Below, in pieces: positions 51,722-61,227 of a DNA stretch of 64,000 nucleotides. Position numbers and translations under genes: made by a program. Below the pieces are notes generated by a model. That model was not told where the DNA came from. It did no database searches and worked only from the letters and a program-made list of their open reading frames with translations. Each line of letters opens with the position of its first letter. Position 1 is the first letter of the stretch. Origin of the DNA: Nitrospinota bacterium (GTDB lineage Bacteria; Nitrospinota_A; UBA7883; JACRLM01); the NCBI GenBank assembly GCA_016208975.1, contig JACQXA010000004.1, forward strand, positions 1,551,015 through 1,615,014. The letters run 5' to 3'.

Positions 51722-53048
51722 GGCCTAACTCTATTTTCTCGAAGAGTGTTTCCCCTATTCCGGCGGCCCATTCCGGGAACCGCGCCAGAGCCTCGCGCAG
51801 GAAGCTTTCCACCAGGGCTTTTATCGCACGTTTCTCCGGTATCCCCCGGGACTTCAGATAGAACAACTGCTCGTCGCTCAACCGCCCTACCGTGGCGCCG
51901 TGGGAGCACTTGACGTCGTCGTTGTATATCATCAGGTTCGGTTTGGCGTCGGCCCTGGAACCCTTTGAAAGCAGAAGGCCGTAGACCGTCTGGCGCGACT
52001 GGGCTCCGGTGGAGCCCTTGGCCACTATCACTGTGGTGTCCACGCTGGCCCTGGACTGGCCGGAAACGGCGTTGCGGTAGAACTGGTTGCTTACACAGTT
52101 GGGCGCGTCATGGTAAACCCTGGCGTAAACATGGGCCTGGCTTTTCCCGCTCACCGCCGTTACCCCTGTTACCTCGGCGCTGGCGCCCGGGCCCGCCAGA
52201 TGGACCTCCAGGTTGTCTCTGGTGAAGCCTGGGCCGCTGAAGGCCATGGAGCCGTTAAAACTTCCTTCCTCCGCTACGGCCACCGATATTTTCGAGAAAT
52301 TCCAGGAGCCCGCCCCGCACATCCCTTGGGACATTTGCCGCGCCAATGCGCGAGGCCCCAGCGTAATATCCACCACGGCGCTGGATAGGCATTTGGCGTC
52401 GCCGGAGCTTGTGAACATTAATCCGGCTTCCGCCCCTTCGCCAAGCTCCACATAGACCCGGGGGAATGTGGATCCGGTGGAGCCGGGTTTTGGGGCGAAA
52501 ATACTTTTTATTGTCAGGGGCCGGTCCAGCCTGGCGCCAGGGGACACGAAAACGGCCGCGCCGTCCCGGAAATATGCGGCGTTGAGGGCGGCGAAATAAT
52601 CTGTCTCCCGCTGGACGCTCTCCATTATGCGGCGGCGGACGGCGAAGTTTTTTATGGCCTCGCTGAGCTGGATAACTTTTACCGCGCCAGCGAAAGCCGA
52701 GACATCCGACAAGGTTGCGCTGTAAAAACCGTTGATGAACGTTATGGTTGTATCTCCACCGGAGGATAACCGCATGTGCTTTTCCAGCCGTTCCAGCGCG
52801 GCGGCGTGGGGGAAATAAAGCCCTTCCACCTCCATCTGAGGCAGACCGGAAACATCCGCGAATGTGAACATCTCGTGCCGCCTGCCGGGGAATCCCAATA
52901 TCCTTAACCGTTCCAGCGCGGCGTTGTTTATCTCCTCGAACGCGGGCTCCAGCAGGCCCTGCTCCTTCATAAGGTGGAAGCCCCCAATGGTAGCCCACTC
53001 CCTGCCCACAGGCTCTTTTTCGTTGATGCTCATTACTGTTGTATTCAT
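51714..53048 (-). CDS. sufD: Fe-S assembly protein SufD
   Basis: SufD is a beta-helix partner of SufB in the SufBC2D scaffold and needed for iron entry. The 444-residue protein has the family's right-handed beta-helix repeats (DTTVIVAKGSTGAQSRQTVYG) and the C-terminal DDVKCSHGATVGRLSDEQLFYLKSRGI with the conserved His/Cys pair. The final helix (AIKALVESFLREAL) is typical. It overlaps sufC by four bases and sufS by eight. Confidence 0.92.
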   Translation of the reverse strand: MNTTVMSINEKEPVGREWATIGGFHLMKEQGLLEPAFEEINNAALERLRILGFPGRRHEMFTFADVSGLPQMEVEGLYFPHAAALERLEKHMRLSSGGDTTITFINGFYSATLSDVSAFAGAVKVIQLSEAIKNFAVRRRIMESVQRETDYFAALNAAYFRDGAAVFVSPGARLDRPLTIKSIFAPKPGSTGSTFPRVYVELGEGAEAGLMFTSSGDAKCLSSAVVDITLGPRALARQMSQGMCGAGSWNFSKISVAVAEEGSFNGSMAFSGPGFTRDNLEVHLAGPGASAEVTGVTAVSGKSQAHVYARVYHDAPNCVSNQFYRNAVSGQSRASVDTTVIVAKGSTGAQSRQTVYGLLLSKGSRADAKPNLMIYNDDVKCSHGATVGRLSDEQLFYLKSRGIPEKRAIKALVESFLREALARFPEWAAGIGETLFEKIELGHE

Positions 53049-53803
53049 GGCGCCACTCCGGCTCCGGCCAGGATGCCTTCATAACCTTCGGCCTCCAGCC
53101 TTGCAACAAGCTCCATGCCGCCGGAAGCCACAATCCGCCCTTCACCCAGTATGTGTACGAAATCCGGCCGGATGAGGGTTAATATCCGCTGGTAATGGGT
53201 TATCACCACCAGCGCCGTGTCCGGCCCCTTCAGCGTGTTCACCCCGGTGGCGGCCATTTTCAAAGCATCTATGTCCAGCCCGGAATCCAGCTCGTCGAGG
53301 ATGACCAGCCTGGGGTTTAACAGGGCCATTTGAAGTATCTCGTTCTTTTTCTTCTCACCGCCGGAGAACCCGTCGTTGACGCCTCGTTCCCTAAACTTCT
53401 CGTCTATCCCCAGCGCGGCCATTTTCTCGTCCATCTGGCCGGCGAAATCCAATGGATCCAGCTCTTCTTCACCCAGGCGCGCGCGCCGGGCGTTAAAAGC
53501 CATTCTCAAGAATTCGGCGTTGGGCAGGCCGGGTATCTCTACCGGGTTTTGCCACGACATGAAAATGCCTTCCAGCGCCCGCTCTTCCGGCTCCATGGCG
53601 AACAGGTCTTTGCCCTCGTAAAACGCCGACCCGCTGGTGACGTGGTATGACGGGTGACCCGCTATCACCTTGGCCAAGGTGCTTTTGCCGGACCCGTTGG
53701 GGCCCATGATGGAATGTATCTCTCCCGCCTTTACGGTGAGAGAAATCCCATTAAGAATGTCACTGCCGTTGAACCCGGCCTTAAGTCCTTTTATCTCTAA
53801 CAT
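53045..53803 (-). CDS. sufC: Fe-S assembly ATPase SufC
   Basis: SufC is the ABC-type ATPase that drives SufB-SufD opening. The 252-residue protein has Walker A IMGPNGSGKSTLAKVIAG, signature FSGGEKKKNEILQMALL, and Walker B LVILDELDSGLDIDALKMA. The short length without membrane domain and the ELDSGLD in Walker B are SufC marks. It follows sufB by nine bases. Confidence 0.96.
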   Translation of the reverse strand: MLEIKGLKAGFNGSDILNGISLTVKAGEIHSIMGPNGSGKSTLAKVIAGHPSYHVTSGSAFYEGKDLFAMEPEERALEGIFMSWQNPVEIPGLPNAEFLRMAFNARRARLGEEELDPLDFAGQMDEKMAALGIDEKFRERGVNDGFSGGEKKKNEILQMALLNPRLVILDELDSGLDIDALKMAATGVNTLKGPDTALVVITHYQRILTLIRPDFVHILGEGRIVASGGMELVARLEAEGYEGILAGAGVAP

Positions 53804-53812
53804 CGCTTCCCC

Positions 53813-55276
53813 TCACGCTATGGCGTTTTCCAGCCGCAGGGCCAGAAGCTTCCTGGCTTCCACGGCGAACTCCATGGGCAGTTGGTTGAACACTTCCTTG
53901 CAGAACCCGTTAATGATGGCCGACACCGCCTGCTCCCGGGATATGCCCCTTTGCTGGAGGTAAAAGAGCTGTTCCTCGCTTATCCGGGATGTGGATGCTT
54001 CGTGCTCCACCTGGGCGGTTTGCGCCGCCCCTTCTATGTATGGGAACGTGTGGGCAGAGGCGTTGGAGCCTATTATCATGCTGTCGCACTGGGTGTAGTT
54101 CTTGGCCCCGGCGGCGTTGGGGCTCATCCTCACCATCCCACGGTAACTGTTGGAGGCGTAGTCCGCCGAGATTCCCTTGGAGATGATCAGCGACCGGGTG
54201 TTCTTGCCCAGGTGGATCATCTTCGTGCCCGTGTCGGCCTGTTGATGACCGGCGGTGAGCGCAACCGAGTAGAACTCCCCGGCGGACCCTTCCCCTTGCA
54301 GGATGCAGGAGGGGTATTTCCAGGTGATGGCCGAGCCGGTCTCTATCTGCGTCCAGGATATGCGCGAGTTCTTGCCCAGGCACCGGCCCCGCTTGATCAC
54401 GAAATTGAATATGCCGCCTTTGCCGGAATCGGGGTCTCCGGGGTACCAGTTCTGGACGGTGCTGTACTTTATGGATGCGTCGTCTAGAGCCACCAGCTCC
54501 ACGATGGCGGCGTGCAACTGGTTTGTGTCGAACTGGGGGGCTGTACACCCCTCTATGTACGACACCCGGCTCCTTTCGGCGCAAATTATAAGCGTCCGCT
54601 CGAACTGGCCCACCTCTTCGGTGTTGATGCGGAAATAGGTGGAAAGCTCCATTGGGCAAACCGTGTCCGGCGGAACGTATACGAACGATCCGTCGGAGAA
54701 CACGGCGCTGTTCAGCGCGGCGTAGAAGTTGTCCCCCTGCGGAACCACGGAGCCCAGGTATTTGCGGACCAGCTCCGGATATTCCCGCACCGCCTCGGAG
54801 ATGGAGCAGAAAATCACCCCGGCCTCCATTAAGCGCCGTTTGTGGGTGGTGGCAACGCTTACGGAGTCGAACACCGCGTCCACCGCCACGTTGGATAGCC
54901 GTTTTTGCTCCTCGATGGGGATGCCCAGCCGCTCGAAAGTTTCCCGTATCTCCACCGGCACTTCTTCTATGCTGGAAAGCTTTTTCTTCGGCTTGGGCGC
55001 GGAGAAGTATGAGATGTTGTCAAAGTCTATGTCTGGAAGTCTTAAATTGGCCCATCTGGGATGTTTCATCCCCTTCCATATCCGGTAGGCGTCCAGCCGG
55101 AAGTTTAACAGCCAGTCCGGTTCATTTTTCCGGGCGGATATGGCGCGGATGACCTCTTCCGAAAGCCCTTTTGCGAATATGTCGGACTCTATTGCGGTCT
55201 TGAACCCGTATTTATATTCCCGCCTGGCGGCCACGGCCTCTTCCAGGCCCGGCGCTGTTTGCGGTTCGTTTCTCAT
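53813..55276 (-). CDS. sufB: Fe-S assembly protein SufB
   Basis: SufB is the scaffold on which the 4Fe-4S cluster is built. The 487-residue protein has the SufB-specific C-terminal [20 protein letters not shown] and [23 protein letters not shown] with conserved His and Cys, and an N-terminal [26 protein letters not shown] region that includes the sulfur-accepting surface. It is 16 bases downstream of the NifU-like gene and nine bases upstream of sufC. Confidence 0.94.
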   Translation of the reverse strand: MRNEPQTAPGLEEAVAARREYKYGFKTAIESDIFAKGLSEEVIRAISARKNEPDWLLNFRLDAYRIWKGMKHPRWANLRLPDIDFDNISYFSAPKPKKKLSSIEEVPVEIRETFERLGIPIEEQKRLSNVAVDAVFDSVSVATTHKRRLMEAGVIFCSISEAVREYPELVRKYLGSVVPQGDNFYAALNSAVFSDGSFVYVPPDTVCPMELSTYFRINTEEVGQFERTLIICAERSRVSYIEGCTAPQFDTNQLHAAIVELVALDDASIKYSTVQNWYPGDPDSGKGGIFNFVIKRGRCLGKNSRISWTQIETGSAITWKYPSCILQGEGSAGEFYSVALTAGHQQADTGTKMIHLGKNTRSLIISKGISADYASNSYRGMVRMSPNAAGAKNYTQCDSMIIGSNASAHTFPYIEGAAQTAQVEHEASTSRISEEQLFYLQQRGISREQAVSAIINGFCKEVFNQLPMEFAVEARKLLALRLENAIA

Positions 55277-55291
55277 TACTGTCTCCTGGGG

Positions 55292-56053
55292 TCATAGGTA
55301 TGTCCCCGTGGGCGTTATGGTAAGCCCCGGATATATCCGGGAGCGCAGGTTGTCTTCAATTATGGCCAGCGTCATGCCCGTGGATGATGCGCAATGGCCG
55401 CATACTCCCTGCCACTCCACTATCACTTCCCGGCCATCCTTTACGTCGCGCACGATGATGTCGCCCCCTTCGTTGTGCAGGTAATCCCTTATCTCGCCAT
55501 CCAGGGCCGCCTCTATCTGGTCAATCTGCTCGTCCCTGGAAAGGCCCATCCAGCGGGTTTCAGCCTCCGCCACCAACTCCTTAAGGTCCTTGGCGGCTGT
55601 CCCTTTTTTATTACCCGCCTCCAGGGCGGCCAGGGCTTGGGCCTTGGCCATGGGCCATGACTGCCCCATGCTTCGAACCAGTTCGTCGGCCAGGATGAAA
55701 AGCTCCCGCCGGTTTTCCGGAGCCGAGGAGATTACGGGATTGTCCCGCAAAATCAGGTCCACATCCTCCCCGGTCAGCTCCAAGGCTTCGGACATGGTTT
55801 TCTTTTCCGCCAGCGAGCAAAGCACTTCCGCCACAGCGTTGGATTCCATCCCGCCATAAGCGAAAAACCTGGCCCCGGTGATGACTTCGGTAAACGGGTC
55901 CACAATCCAGAAAAGCTTTACGTCGCGGCTCCTGCCTTCCAGCAAGGCCCGGCCTAATGGCTTGGCGTCGTCTTCAAAAAAAGCGCCCCGCCTGTAAGGG
56001 TTTAGCCCCGCTTCCCTGAACTTGGATGAATAGGTTTCAACATCCGTGGGCAT
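55292..56053 (-). CDS. NifU-like fusion: cysteine-free IscU-like domain plus Nfu domain
   Basis: The 253-residue protein is the first gene of the SUF operon. Residues about 1-130 follow the IscU fold (WIVDPFTEVITGARFFAYGG, then AEKKTMSEALELTGEDV) but all three scaffold cysteines are replaced: the GCGSA region reads GGMES and the third Cys is replaced by APENRRE. A helical linker follows. The C-terminal 80 residues are an Nfu domain with GVCGHCASSTG, the CxxC pair that carries a 4Fe-4S cluster. A GTG lies three codons upstream, but ATG 56053 has the better ribosome site. It is probably a cluster carrier in which the first domain kept only a binding role. The IscU part is an assignment by pattern. 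Confidence 0.75.
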   Translation of the reverse strand: MPTDVETYSSKFREAGLNPYRRGAFFEDDAKPLGRALLEGRSRDVKLFWIVDPFTEVITGARFFAYGGMESNAVAEVLCSLAEKKTMSEALELTGEDVDLILRDNPVISSAPENRRELFILADELVRSMGQSWPMAKAQALAALEAGNKKGTAAKDLKELVAEAETRWMGLSRDEQIDQIEAALDGEIRDYLHNEGGDIIVRDVKDGREVIVEWQGVCGHCASSTGMTLAIIEDNLRSRIYPGLTITPTGTYL

Positions 56054-56193
56054 GAACCTCACCTCTTCCCGATTCGGTTATCAATACTTGATTGAGAAAT
56101 GAAGCATAGAGCGGGCCAAAGAGTAACGTCTTGTAACTGCGGGAGTTATTGCGCTTTTATGAGCCGGGATAGCGACAGATTTGTCAATCTAGC

Positions 56194-56214
56194 GCCTGTT
56201 GCGCCGCAACAGGC
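56194..56214. repeat. perfect 21-base palindrome upstream of the SUF operon
   Basis: GCCTGTTGCG-C-CGCAACAGGC has ten-base perfect arms and lies in the 213-base gap between the transglycosylase gene end and the SUF operon start. It may end the transglycosylase transcript (no T run) or bind a regulator of the SUF operon. Confidence 0.5.
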
Positions 56215-56266
56215 TTTGCAGGCTGGAAAAGAGAGGAAATATTAAAGAAACAGGGTCAAGAAAAGC

Positions 56267-57058
56267 TCAGTCCACCAGCACCCGTTTTTTACCAACGGGT
56301 CTATCTGTAAACACCTGTTCGCCGGAACCGTTTTTATAGGTGTAGAAAACCGCTTTCCGGGGTTTTTTGTAACCGCTCTGGGCGTTGGCGTCATCGCTGG
56401 CCACTGGCAACGAGGTGGTAACCACCGCATCGCTCATGCCTATCCTGCCCGCCACCGACGAGTAATGGTAAAGCACCTTGGAGACGTAATCCACCGTCTC
56501 CCGGTAAGGGGGGACGCCCCGGTACCGTTTTACCGCTTCAGGCCCGGCGTTATAGGCCGCAACGGCCAGCCGGAGGTTGCCGCCGAACTCGTTCATCATC
56601 ATGCGAAGGTATCTGGCGCCACCGTTAATGTTCTGGTCCGGCTCGTAAGGGCTGGAGACGTTCACAAGCCTGGCCGTATCCGGCATCAGTTGCATAAGCC
56701 CCATGGCGCCCTTGGAGGAGCGGGCGTAGCGGTTGAAGTTGGATTCCACCTTGATTACCGACCGGATAAGCCGGGGATCAATCCCGTGGCGCGACCCGGC
56801 GGCGTTGATCAGGCTGTCGTAATTGGTTGTGAATATCGGCCCCCGCCCGCCGGGAGAACGGTAAACCACCCCGCCTTTTTGCCCCTGGAATCCGTATTTT
56901 TTAAGAACGGTGAAGTTGCGGGGGTTTTCCGGGAGATGGTCGGTGAAAAACACTACGCCGCGGCTGTCTTTTAGCATGTAAACCTCGGCCCCGGAAGGCC
57001 TGGCCACCAGAAAAAGGGCCGCAAAAAGCAGGGCCGCCGCGGAAAATTTCACCACCAC
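56267..57058 (-). CDS. lytic transglycosylase (SLT family) with DUF4124-like N-terminus
   Basis: The 263-residue protein cleaves glycan strands of peptidoglycan to leave anhydro-muropeptides. After a signal peptide (FSAAALLFAALFLVARPSGA), a short DUF4124-like region (VYMLKDSRGVVFFTDHLP) precedes the lysozyme-like SLT domain: the catalytic Glu in IRSVIKVESNFNRYARSS, GAMGLMQLMPDTAR, and AVAAYNAGPEAVKRYRG. It acts in the periplasm. The Lys-rich tail (VFTDRPVGKKRVLVD) may be another DUF4124 piece. Confidence 0.92.
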   Translation of the reverse strand: MVVKFSAAALLFAALFLVARPSGAEVYMLKDSRGVVFFTDHLPENPRNFTVLKKYGFQGQKGGVVYRSPGGRGPIFTTNYDSLINAAGSRHGIDPRLIRSVIKVESNFNRYARSSKGAMGLMQLMPDTARLVNVSSPYEPDQNINGGARYLRMMMNEFGGNLRLAVAAYNAGPEAVKRYRGVPPYRETVDYVSKVLYHYSSVAGRIGMSDAVVTTSLPVASDDANAQSGYKKPRKAVFYTYKNGSGEQVFTDRPVGKKRVLVD

Positions 57059-57210
57059 ACCATTGAAAAAGCTAAGTTTATTTGCACAATTATAGCTTAT
57101 TTCGCGCGTTATGGCAAGGTGTGTTGCTTCGGATGGGCCCGTTATTTATAATCAGGTCTTTCTTGCGGGGGCAATGCCGCCCCCTGAACGCACAGGTTGG
57201 GGCAAAATAA

Positions 57211-58614
57211 ATGAACGAAACTTACGGCGCCGGCGTAGTCCGGGAGCGGCCCAGCGGCCGGATACCGCCCCAAAACCTGGAGATGGAGCAGTTCGTGCTG
57301 GGCGCCATCCTGCTGGACAACGAGGCTCTTCCCAAGGTAATCGAGGCCCTCACAAGCCCGGAGGATTTCTACAAGCCAGCGCACCGGAAGATCTTCGAGA
57401 CGATCCTGGAGCTTTACGAGAAGAACGAGCCGGTGGACTTGATGACCCTGGCTGAAGGGCTCCGCAAGAAAAACTACTATGACGATATCGGGATAGATTA
57501 CCTGGCGGAGCTGGTGGACATGGTTCCCACCGCCGCCAACGCCCGGGTGCATGCGCGCATCGTCCGCGAGAAGGCCATACTGCGCAAGCTTATCACCGTG
57601 GCAGGCGAGGTGGTGACCCTGGCCTACGAAGAGGCCGAAGAGGTTGACACCCTGCTGGATAGGGTGGAGACCATGGTGCTGGACATCTCCCAGCAAAGGG
57701 CACGCAAAAGCCTTTTGCCCATAAAGAGCATAATCAAGGATTCGATAAAGACCGTCGAAAACCTTTACGCCAGCAAGCAGTTGGTAACCGGCACCCCCAC
57801 AGGCTATAAGGAGCTGGACGAGAAGACAGCCGGGCTCCAGCCTTCGGACCTGATAATCGTCGCCGGACGGCCATCCATGGGTAAAACGGCGTTCGCCATA
57901 AACGTGGCCCAGAACATGGCCATGCTGGAGGAGGACAGGGTGGCGGCGATATTCTCGCTGGAAATGTCCGCCGAACAGTTGGTGCTCAGGATGCTCTGTT
58001 CCGAGGCGAAAGTGTCCGGCCACAGGTTGCGCACGGGTTACCTGGCCCAGAGCGACTGGCCAAAACTTACCGCCGCCGCCGGGCGGTTGCACAAGAGCAG
58101 GATTTATATAGACGACACCCCCGGCCAGACGGTGCTGGACGTGCGCGCCAAGGCCCGCCGCCTTCTTCACGAGGTGGGCAGGCTGGACCTGGTGATAATA
58201 GACTACCTACAGCTTATGACCAGCAGGGGCCGGGTGGAGAGCAGGACGCTGGAAATCTCGGAGATCACCCGTTCGCTAAAACACCTGGCCAAGGAGCTCA
58301 ACGCGCCGGTTATCGCCATATCACAGCTTTCCCGTAAAGTTGAGGAGCGCCAGCACAAACAGCCCCAGTTGTCGGACCTGCGCGAGTCCGGCAGTATCGA
58401 GCAGGACGCCGACCTGGTTCTTTTCGTGTACCGCGAAGAGGTGTACGAAAAGGAGAAGAAAGACGCCCAGGGCACGGCCGAGATTATAATCGGCAAACAA
58501 AGGAACGGCCCAATAGGCACGGTGAGGCTTACATTCCTCAAGGAATTCACGCGGTTTGAAGACCTGGCCCGGGAAGAGCCTACGGAATATGCGGGCTATG
58601 ACGAAGGCTTTTAA
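57211..58614 (+). CDS. dnaB: replicative DNA helicase DnaB
   Basis: DnaB unwinds DNA at the replication fork as a hexamer. The 467-residue protein has the N-terminal primase-binding domain (PPQNLEMEQFVLGAILLDNEAL), a linker, and the RecA motor with Walker A IVAGRPSMGKTAFAINVA (about residue 225), Walker B LVIIDYLQLMTS and the arginine finger region VIAISQLSRKVEERQHKQPQLSDLRESG. Its usual neighbour rplI is not seen here. The alr gene follows 48 bases later. Confidence 0.97.
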   Translation: MNETYGAGVVRERPSGRIPPQNLEMEQFVLGAILLDNEALPKVIEALTSPEDFYKPAHRKIFETILELYEKNEPVDLMTLAEGLRKKNYYDDIGIDYLAELVDMVPTAANARVHARIVREKAILRKLITVAGEVVTLAYEEAEEVDTLLDRVETMVLDISQQRARKSLLPIKSIIKDSIKTVENLYASKQLVTGTPTGYKELDEKTAGLQPSDLIIVAGRPSMGKTAFAINVAQNMAMLEEDRVAAIFSLEMSAEQLVLRMLCSEAKVSGHRLRTGYLAQSDWPKLTAAAGRLHKSRIYIDDTPGQTVLDVRAKARRLLHEVGRLDLVIIDYLQLMTSRGRVESRTLEISEITRSLKHLAKELNAPVIAISQLSRKVEERQHKQPQLSDLRESGSIEQDADLVLFVYREEVYEKEKKDAQGTAEIIIGKQRNGPIGTVRLTFLKEFTRFEDLAREEPTEYAGYDEGF

Positions 58615-58662
58615 TGGGGCGGACTGCGCTGGCCGCCCGGCGGCCGTAAGCGGGCGCCGCCT

Positions 58663-59769
58663 GTGAAACCCTTTCATCCCCTGTTCGCCGGGATAAGCCT
58701 GGACCGGCTCCATCATAACGTCTCGGTGATCCATAAGGCCGCCGGAGTTCCGCTCATGCCGGTGATAAAAGCCAACGGATACGGCCATGGCGCGGTAAAA
58801 CTGGCCAGGGAACTGGCCGGAAGAAAAGAAGTGGCCGCGTTGTGCGTGGGAACAGTGGCCGAGGGGGTGGAGCTTCGCGTAGCCGGATATAAAGGGCGTA
58901 TCGTGTTACTGGACTGGGCGTTCCCCCAGCAGGCGAAGGTTGTGGCGGAACAAGGGCTGGAGGTCACCGTAAGCTCCGTCGAGGGGGCCAAAGCCATCGC
59001 CAGAAAAGCGCCAAAAGGGAAACCCGCGCCGGTACATGTGAAAATCAACACAGGCATGACGCGCCTTGGGGCCGACGCGGACCACGCCGTGGATATGTAC
59101 GGGCGCATAGCCGGGCTTAAAGGGGTGAAGATCGTTGGGATAATGACCCATCTGGCCGACTCTTCCAACGGCGGCGGATTCACCGGCAAACAGATAAATC
59201 TTTTTGATGACACGCTGGCGTCAATCCGCGCAAAGGGCCATATCCTGCCGCCACGCCATGTGGCCAACAGCGGCGGCATATTCCTTCATCCGGAATCGAG
59301 ATACGACCTTGTCCGCCCAGGCATCAGCCTGTATGGCGTTCAGGAGTTTGACGGAGGAAACGCCGGATTAAAGCCAGTCTTGGGCCTGAAAGCCCGAGTG
59401 AGCCTGGTGAGGGATGTGAAAAAAGGGGGCACTGTCTCCTACGGCATGCGGTGGGTGAGCCCCGGAAGGCGCAAGGTGGCGGTGGCCTCCATCGGATACG
59501 CCGATGGTTACCAGAGAGCGGCAAGCGGCAAGGCCCGTGCTATCATTAACGGAGAATACGCCCTGCAGATCGGCACGATTTGCATGGACAGCTCCATGTT
59601 CGACGTTACCGGCATAGATGTGAAGGAAGGCGACATAGTCACCCTCATCGGCGAGGAGGGGCGGAAAAAAGTGACCGCCCTGGAGCTGGCGCGCCATGCG
59701 GGAACCATAGCGTACGAGGTTCTTTGCGGGCTCGGGCGCAGGGTTACAAGGGTATATTCGCGGGATTAA
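58663..59769 (+). CDS. alr: alanine racemase
   Basis: Alr makes D-alanine for peptidoglycan using PLP. The 368-residue protein has the PLP-Lys in MPVIKANGYGHGAVKLA (about residue 35) and the second catalytic Tyr in TVSYGMRWVSPGRRKVAV, with the barrel blocks VHVKINTGMTRLGAD and HVANSGGIFLHPES. It starts at GTG 58663. The dnaB-alr order is common in many phyla. Confidence 0.95.
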   Translation: MKPFHPLFAGISLDRLHHNVSVIHKAAGVPLMPVIKANGYGHGAVKLARELAGRKEVAALCVGTVAEGVELRVAGYKGRIVLLDWAFPQQAKVVAEQGLEVTVSSVEGAKAIARKAPKGKPAPVHVKINTGMTRLGADADHAVDMYGRIAGLKGVKIVGIMTHLADSSNGGGFTGKQINLFDDTLASIRAKGHILPPRHVANSGGIFLHPESRYDLVRPGISLYGVQEFDGGNAGLKPVLGLKARVSLVRDVKKGGTVSYGMRWVSPGRRKVAVASIGYADGYQRAASGKARAIINGEYALQIGTICMDSSMFDVTGIDVKEGDIVTLIGEEGRKKVTALELARHAGTIAYEVLCGLGRRVTRVYSRD

Positions 59770-59829
59770 CGAGGTTTTCAGCGGATAAACCTTCGCGTTC
59801 CATGGCCTTTCAAACTTGAGGCGAAACGG

Positions 59830-60468
59830 ATGGAAGCCATATTAAAACTGCTGGTCTCCGCCATTTTCGGCGCCCTTATCGGCGTAGAGCGGCAGATCCG
59901 GGGCAGACAGGCGGGCTTTCGCACACAGATTCTGGTTTGCCTGGGTTCCTGCCTTTTCACAATAGTATCAATCCACGCTTACGAAGTTTACGGGGCAGTA
60001 ACCGATCCCGGCAGAATAGCCGCGCAGATCATCACCGGAATAGGTTTCCTTGGCGCGGGGGCCATATTGAAAACCGGCGCCCTGGTTCGGGGGCTTACCA
60101 CCGCCGCGTCCCTCTGGATAGTGAGCGCCATCGGCATGGCGGTGGGGTTCGGTGAGTATGGATTGGGCGCCGCGGCCACGGCCTTCGCCATTTTAAGCCT
60201 TGTGGCGCTCAAGAACATGGAGTCCGTCCTTTCGCAGGACAACTACGCGGAGATAATGATAAGGACAAGCGGCGCCGAGGAGTTGGACGTGAAAGCGCTG
60301 GTGAAGGATTTCGGAATGAAAGCGCTGGAGAGCAAGCACCGCTTCCTCAAAGAGGAAAAGATCACCGAGCAGACCATATCGCTGAAATATACAAATCCAG
60401 AGAACCTTACCGGCTTTTACCGCCAGATGAAAGAAACGCCGAACCTGATAGAGCTGAGGATATTGTGA
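59830..60468 (+). CDS. MgtC/SapB-family membrane protein
   Basis: The 212-residue protein has four to five membrane helices in the first 130 residues, beginning with the MgtC hallmark LIGVERQIRGRQAGFRTQ and TGIGFLGAGAILKTG, then LGAAATAFAILSLVAL. The C-terminal 80 residues form an ACT-like domain (EIMIRTSGAEELDVKALVKD). MgtC-type proteins act in magnesium or phosphate homeostasis, and in pathogens in survival in macrophages; the role here is open. The stop overlaps the next start by one base (TGATG). Confidence 0.88.
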   Translation: MEAILKLLVSAIFGALIGVERQIRGRQAGFRTQILVCLGSCLFTIVSIHAYEVYGAVTDPGRIAAQIITGIGFLGAGAILKTGALVRGLTTAASLWIVSAIGMAVGFGEYGLGAAATAFAILSLVALKNMESVLSQDNYAEIMIRTSGAEELDVKALVKDFGMKALESKHRFLKEEKITEQTISLKYTNPENLTGFYRQMKETPNLIELRIL

Positions 60469-60893
60469 TGAAGCTCGATTTATCCGCTTTGAAAAACGCC
60501 ATAGCCGCGCTGGAGAAAAGCCTGAATTATCTTAACTCGGATTTGGCCAAGGACCCGGATTTGCGCGAACAATTCCGCGCCGCCGCGATACAGGCTTTTG
60601 AATTCACCCATGAGGTGGCGTTCAAAATGCTTAAACGGTGGCTGGAAAAGGCGGTGGCCGGCCCTTCGGTGATAGACATGATGAATTATATGGATGTGAT
60701 CCGGGCGGGCGCAGAAGCGGGATTTTTAACGGATGTGGCAAGATTCAGGGACTATCGAGAGAAGCGGAATATCACCAGCCATACTTACGATAACGCCAAG
60801 GCCGAGCAAATAGTTTCCGTGTTAAGCGATTTCCGTAATGACATGGTTTATGTGCTTTCCGAACTGGAGCGGCGCAACCTTGCGGACGATTGA
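60468..60893 (+). CDS. hepT: HepT-like HEPN toxin, RX4HXY type
   Basis: The 141-residue helical protein belongs to the HI0074 / HEPN family. It carries the ribonuclease motif RX4HXY exactly: R-NITS-H-T-Y in REKRNITSHTYD. Such toxins (type VII toxin-antitoxin) cleave RNA when free and are silenced when the adjacent MNT enzyme adds AMP to the motif Tyr. It starts at ATG 60468, one base into the mgtC stop, and overlaps the antitoxin gene by 14 bases, toxin first as in Shewanella hepT/mntA. Confidence 0.85.
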   Translation: MKLDLSALKNAIAALEKSLNYLNSDLAKDPDLREQFRAAAIQAFEFTHEVAFKMLKRWLEKAVAGPSVIDMMNYMDVIRAGAEAGFLTDVARFRDYREKRNITSHTYDNAKAEQIVSVLSDFRNDMVYVLSELERRNLADD

Positions 60894-61200
60894 TATCAGC
60901 CCCGGCGATATGGAAACGGTGATGGGCATTTTGCGCGTCCATGCGCCGGGCAGGGAAGTGTGGGTGTTCGGCTCCCGTATTACCGGTTCCGCCAAACCAT
61001 TTTCCGACCTGGACCTGGCCGTGATGGGAGACAAGCCATTGCCGTCATCCGCGCTGGCGGAGATGAAAGAGTCTTTCAGCGAGTCCAATCTGCCCTTCAA
61101 GGTGGACGTGGTGGAATGGGCGGACACCAGCCCTCAATTCCGGAAGATAATAGAGGATAGGCATGAAGTATTACAGGAAGCCGCTCAAACACATGGATAA
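60880..61200 (+). CDS. mntA: MntA-like minimal nucleotidyltransferase antitoxin
   Basis: The 106-residue protein starts at TTG 60880 inside the hepT 3' end (ATG 60910 is a shorter alternative). The nucleotidyltransferase motif GSX10DXD is complete: FGSRITGSAKPFSDLDLAV, followed by a third acidic strand (FKVDVVEWAD). In studied pairs MntA transfers AMP units to the Tyr of HepT and neutralises it. The next gene begins 28 bases later. Confidence 0.85.
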   Translation: MRTIDISPGDMETVMGILRVHAPGREVWVFGSRITGSAKPFSDLDLAVMGDKPLPSSALAEMKESFSESNLPFKVDVVEWADTSPQFRKIIEDRHEVLQEAAQTHG

Positions 61201-61227
61201 CTATCGGATGCTAATAGGATAAGACAA

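Noticed and set aside
56080-56092. ATCAA-N3-TTGAT palindrome upstream of the SUF operon as an IscR/Rrf2 site
   Set aside because: Arms are only five bases and do not match the IscR type 1 or type 2 consensus, so I leave it out.
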